The notes below the pieces were generated by a model. The model was not told where the DNA came from, did no database searches, and saw nothing but the letters and a program-made list of their open reading frames with translations. A stretch of DNA of 64,000 nt from Ascaris suum (Eukaryota > Nematoda > Chromadorea > Rhabditida > Ascarididae): NCBI GenBank assembly GCA_013433145.1, contig CM024188.1:4047501-4111500 (forward strand), in the 5' to 3' direction. Below are positions 60,101-64,000 of the stretch, piece by piece. Within the stretch, counting starts at the first letter, position 1. Every line of letters begins with the position of its first letter. The translations under genes and the position numbers were made by a program.

Positions 60101-63100
60101 GTCCTATGTCATCTCTCCGTGTGCGAAAGCGGTTGATCTACAATTTGCCGATCAATCCTTGCATCACAGGGTGCAGAACGCTTGAAATTCTTGCAAAATA
60201 ACGTTTGCTTACAAGATTTGATGGTTTGAATTTCTTGTTTGTAGATAATTAACATGAGCCTATGCGCTCATCTGCGGAAAGAGAAAAAGCTTTCAGCATC
60301 CTAGACAAAATTTTACGGGCGCCGAGGAGGTTTCCTGAGTAGAAAGAATTCGCCATAAGAACACATCCGAAGTGCTAATTTACAGTAAAAGCCACAATCC
60401 ACAAAAAAAGTTGTGACATTTGCTTATGGGTTATACCAAGCACGCCACTGTTAGGTGCAAATACCCCAGTTGCACTTCAGGGAAGGTGGGCTACATTTAC
60501 AGGAATAACACGCCACACCACGTCTTTTCAAAAATTGCTAATCGACCGCAGTTTTATGCAAGCATGGCGCAGCGCAACAGTGTAAGCTGTGCAAAAGCTG
60601 TGCTGTAATAAAGTAAGCGTTTCCCATCAACTCCTAGGAGGCCCTCTCCCCCCTCAACTTCTTTCTCCTCTCCTGGGGCCTAGTCGCATCACGAGCGAAA
60701 AAGACGAAATAAACTTCCAGCGAGAAGAAAGCAAAGATTTTGCCGGAGGTTTCTTGTGAAGAAAACGATAGAATCACCCCAGCGTTATGGGAGAGTTCCA
60801 TATCTTCCTTCGTTATTGTGATTCCTTCGTGGTATATTTAAGTTGGCCAAACTGCATATAAGTATCATCGTTGGCCCGTAATCACTACATCCCGCCATAC
60901 GTCGGCAACAGCTTTATTTCAGTTATTTCTTTATTGTTTGTTACGAACTCAAATTTCACGACAGTACACTGACTGAACACGCAGTTTTAGACATGGCAGG
61001 TATTTCAAATTGTGCATTTGCTGCCGCCTTTATTCTTCTATCACAGTCAACGTGATGATTATAATTGAATGCTGCTTTAAATACTGATAATGTAAGGAGA
61101 GATATCGAAAAACTATCGATGTTTCATCGTTGCAATTTTTTTCTTTTTTTTTTTTTTTTTTTTTGCAATAGTATGTATCACACTGACGACTTCACCGATC
61201 GGTTGAGGGGCGGGACGTTTTTATTTTGCAAAGAGTTCGCCGAATGCAGCGTCGTCATTGGAGTCTTTTGCATTCCATTTTGTTGATTGTTCTAAAGTAA
61301 ATAAATACAACTAAGAGGTATATTAAGAAATGACAAACTCCATTGTTTTTCTATAGGTAATGATGCTAATTTGTGAATAATGCCTAACATAGCAATTTCA
61401 AGTGATTTCATTTAATTCATTCAGAGCGATATGACGGCAAAGAGATATTTTCAAAGAAATAGTTTACATGATTACAATATTGCTCAATCACTTTGTTATT
61501 TCTATAAGGAAGCACTTCATGAAACACCTGCCCTCCCCGCCCTCTCTCCCGTTCTCTCTCTCTCGCCCTCTGTAAATTAACTCATTGAAACGAAGTGTCT
61601 ATAAATACTTTTTTTTGAGAGACCCCTTTCACTTTTCTCCGATTTGGAGCGCATAGTATTATTCTTTTGATAATGTTCAGATAAATTGTCTGTTTGAATT
61701 ACAAATTATCGCAGGAAACTAAAATCAGTTTATTGGAATTTAAAGGGAACATCGTTGATAATGACCACTGGTCATTTCGGATTTGCCCATTTGTTCAAGT
61801 TTAAATATCTACAATGAAAAATCACTTGCACAATGGAATTGCGCAGTAAAACAATTCAAGTGAATTGGTGCGTTACTTATCGAACATTTTAGAAAGCAAA
61901 AATATAGAATATGACACCGTTCATATATGCGAATATATTTTTCTTCGTAGGCATTTTTTTTTCTTTTGCTCCTTGCAGTCTCCCGCCTGCGAGAGGGAGG
62001 GGTATGAGGAAATGAGATCTTCAGAAGGCAGTTCACCATCTCGAGCTCCGTGGGCTTGAAAAGATTCCGCGCCTAGGCAGGAAGATCATTCATCACATCA
62101 CGCCGCAAGGAAATCCCCATTAAGAAATAATGAAACACACTATTCCGCAATCCACTTCTCAGGTGTTTCCTTTAATGAGCGATGTCTAAGAAACTTGTCG
62201 ACACTAAAGCAACAAATTTTTCTTCATAATTTTGTTTTTCAAACGGAAGACAAGAAAGAAGTGGACATGGGTCTGGTAGTTGTCACTAGCTGGCTTAAAT
62301 TGATTTGGGAACATGCTTTAGCAGAGAAAAGCACGGAAGGTAGGCATCGTGATTACACTTGTAGAAAACAGTTTCACACCACGCCGAAGTAAATATAAAA
62401 GTTAATAGCGTAGCGTTATCCGATCCTGTCGAAATTTCAATGCTGCACGTTCCCATTCGTCTAAGTTATAGCGTTAAGCATTCGTAAAACGCATTCACTG
62501 TTTCATTTTGTGTTTGGTGTGGACTTCTAGCATGAGTACTTAAGCGTGTTGCTTGCCACGTTTCGTTACCTAGATTTTTTTTTTCATTTTTCCTGAAAAT
62601 CAATGCGGTCAAGCATGAGCATATTCGTGTCATATGAACCTTAGCTTCTTTTACTGACAAACCAGAGCTTATCTATTGTAATTTGATAATTGTTCGCTCT
62701 GTATCATTGTTTTCTTTTTATTGAAAGGAAAAGGAAAGTTTTTTTTTGTTTGTTTTTTTGTTCTCTTCATTTTATCATTCGATTGCCTCCAGATGGTTGA
62801 TACGCTCGGATATAATGGTTCGCATTGTGCATTGGCTTGTCTGCCGGAAAATTGTAAACGCACCGATGTAACTTGTTGCCGACGTGACAGTCCGCCGTCG
62901 GTACGAGAACGTGGAACAGTCAGTTTATATTGTTTTTGATTGAAATTTGCGATGCAAAGTCACCTTCGCTAGATACTAGCTTGTTTCTTTTAGCTGCTCA
63001 AATCGGATTGACATGCTGACATTTGCAGTCGTATTTCGTGTTCGTTTCATTTTCTGAGCCAAGAAATTCACTGATGAAACGTCCACCGTGTGGCAACACT

Positions 63101-63964
63101 ATATCGATGAAACGTTCCACACAGCAGTAAATGATAACAGTCGAAGTGATGGCACTTTAATTTCCATTTCGTTGTTTTAGTTCTATTTTAAACGTAACAA
63201 AATAATACTGACGTAAGCATAGTGTAATATCTGTCCGCTAAATGAGTAGAGTTTGAGCAAGATATGAGGGCAAAACAAATCAACAACAATTTGCAATCTA
63301 TTATTTTTTGAATTCCAGAAATCTGTGTCCGTTTCTTTTATTGCAGTTCGAGATGACCAAATGTTCCGCAGTTTATTCTCTCTTTGTTTATTCAATAGAT
63401 TGTCATCGAAAGAACGGTTCTTTTTTTGATACTGAGATTGTCGGGAATCAAAAGAATACAATTCTTGAATAAAGGAGTGGAAGGGGCTGACAGTGAGATG
63501 TTTTTCCGAATTTATTGGTCCTCACATAACTTAGTAAATTTTACTTTGTGATCGTTAAAGAGTGTTTGCGCTTTTGAGAGCTATGTTTGATAAGATTTTT
63601 TAAAATCCATCAGTATCCCTCATATCACTAATATTCACTGGCGAAATGGAGCAGAAATTCATTATTCTGTGCAGCAAGCGTTAAGGCATTCGGACATCAA
63701 CACTTTTTTGCTTCACTCTATAGTTACTATAGGAAAGTACGTCGATTTTGAACTGTCTACTAAGCACATCCGATTGCTGCCGATTGAATTCGATTGCTGT
63801 TGGATAATAATTTTTGGATAAGACTAATCGTTAGCCGCACAATCTTACAGATTCTATTTCTAGCACTCAGTGGAGGTTTGTTTCAGTACCAACGTGGTAG
63901 TGGTGATAATGGAAGTACTTGTTCGGCGCCGATGGAACAAGCATCGGGTTTGGATTGTCGTTAG
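47860..63964 (+). CDS. cdf-1: Zinc transporter, cation diffusion facilitator family (ZnT1/CDF-1 type)
   Basis: Membrane Zn2+/H+ antiporter, expected to export zinc. Exons: 47860-48110, 48542-48764, 50465-50586, 51193-51313, 51774-51921, 54412-54535, 57084-57266, 62793-62918 (or to 62900), 63887-63964. All join in phase; the last two are less sure. From the ATG at 47946 the product is 429 residues. TM1-2 carry the zinc-site HMLSD (H39, D43), KNTFGWVRAEVLGAL leads into TM3, and FMFHSHSHSHAD is the histidine loop. The charged loop on exon 51193-51313 precedes LNMRGVFLHVLSDAVGSV with the second HxxxD (H224, D228), and FPLVRETALILMQTTP follows TM6. The cytosolic domain reads VHEFHVWRLVGERIIATVHI and STTIQPEFSE. 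HCALACLPENC..VTCC is a Cys tail resembling that of ZnT1. The frame is open upstream of 47946 to the acceptor, so an earlier coding exon may exist. Introns are 431-5,526 bp. Confidence 0.93.
53331..53417 (-). mobile_element. Non-LTR retrotransposon 3' coding remnant
   Basis: The minus-strand frame contains FHFRVVRVWNLLPADIVDA then PASSFLDCS and a stop. CR1-like elements end their ORF with a FFS-x-RVV-x-x-WN-x-LP-x-x-VV-x-AP-x-x-x-SFK motif, and the spacing matches. Upstream residues on the same frame (53,418-53,555) may belong to it too. It lies in the intron between transporter exons 5 and 6, antisense to that gene. It is only a fragment, with no RT core alongside. Confidence 0.7.
54069..54156. 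repeat. (TA)n microsatellite, about 88 bp
   Basis: Uninterrupted TA dinucleotide run within the 2.5-kb intron 5 of the zinc transporter gene. Confidence 0.98.
54588..54604. repeat. Poly-T run
   Basis: About 17 consecutive T residues just after the transporter exon ending at 54,535. It could act as a polypyrimidine region but has no AG nearby that is used. Confidence 0.9.
56390..56665 (-). other. Coding-like minus-strand patch in intron 6
   Basis: One minus-strand frame reads KYDFTAIKDKRPIELEGH, then RKSRSKASTILDHVMQEA, then IRACDRRINTTWLSGEY before a stop. A second minus frame overlaps it. The charged, even composition looks like former coding sequence, perhaps of a retroelement, but I cannot name the family. 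Stops and frame changes follow on the 3' side. Confidence 0.3.
57431..57442. repeat. Perfect 12-bp palindrome in a GC-rich patch
   Basis: CCTTCGCGAAGG reads the same on both strands. It sits in a GC-rich island (about 57,360-57,545) that contrasts with the AT-rich intron around it and may be an inserted repeat. Confidence 0.85.
57942..58259 (+). CDS. Possible nested small gene in transporter intron 7
   Basis: A complete 105-codon ORF begins at an ATG 11 bases after an AACTTGCAG acceptor, the arrangement expected for a spliced-leader mRNA. It starts MDQDNGDEKSAGLHVR, has a CRNC motif near residue 23, and continues FHVFQYAFHKTSPRHTYL and EEPYD-like acidic segments (QHDIKEPYDMINACTLL) to the stop. 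An AATAAA occurs at 58,736-58,741, rather far downstream. I do not recognise the sequence. It is not needed for the transporter, because exon 57,084-57,266 joins exon 62,793 directly in phase with family-consistent sequence. It may be a chance ORF. Confidence 0.3.
   Translation: MDQDNGDEKSAGLHVRINNHLVCRNCSQFLLPNNFILLWNREFHVFQYAFHKTSPRHTYLIEFIDDFNLAQEKRCVTYIVIQHDIKEPYDMINACTLLQQRNLGF
59820..60010. other. GC-rich island in transporter intron 7
   Basis: About 190 bases clearly richer in G and C than their surroundings, with no supported coding frame. It resembles an inserted dispersed repeat more than host intron, but its ends are not visible. I looked for tRNA box B and stem pairing and did not find a consistent structure. 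Confidence 0.35.
61141..61164. repeat. Poly-T tract
   Basis: A T-run of more than 20 bases with a single C interruption, inside transporter intron 7. Confidence 0.9.
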
Positions 63965-64000
63965 GAAATCCTCTGATGTCAGATTTTTTTAAAGTCTTAT

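Overview
The window looks like nematode chromosomal DNA, most likely from a parasitic strongylid (hookworm-type) worm. It is AT-rich and sparsely coding. Exons are short, introns run from about 150 bp to more than 5 kb, and nearly all have TTTTCAG-like acceptors. The two recognisable genes have nematode or metazoan relatives, and decayed non-LTR retrotransposons and long (TA)n arrays lie between genes. The species is an inference. Most open frames in the window are chance ORFs, so genes were called from exons whose splice sites and reading phases fit together.

Layout. 1-6.8 kb: no supportable gene. 6.8-8.8 kb (+): a complete four-exon fatty-acid-binding protein gene, preceded by a probable spliced-leader acceptor. 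10.1-17.5 kb (-): parts of a gene I do not recognise, with two internal exons in matching phase, two candidate last exons and poly(A) signals. 17.5-35 kb: mostly non-coding, with (TA)n arrays, a 72-bp direct repeat pair, an RTE-like retrotransposon scrap, an inverted 12-bp minisatellite, a hairpin and a few weak orphan exons. 35.6-42.5 kb (+): candidate terminal exons of one or two unrecognised genes. 42.7-44.5 kb (+): a dead CR1/jockey-like non-LTR element. 47.86-63.96 kb (+): a nearly complete nine-exon zinc transporter gene of the cation diffusion facilitator family, closest in layout to ZnT1/CDF-1. It spans 16 kb and carries retrotransposon debris and a possible nested ORF in its introns.

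The two confident genes handle different small cargoes (fatty acids or retinoids, and zinc), and nothing suggests they work together. I found no operon, tRNA, rRNA, CRISPR or DNA-transposon structure I could support, and no clearly new biological system. The items most worth following are the unrecognised minus-strand gene, the altered ligand-binding motif of the FABP, and the inverted minisatellite.
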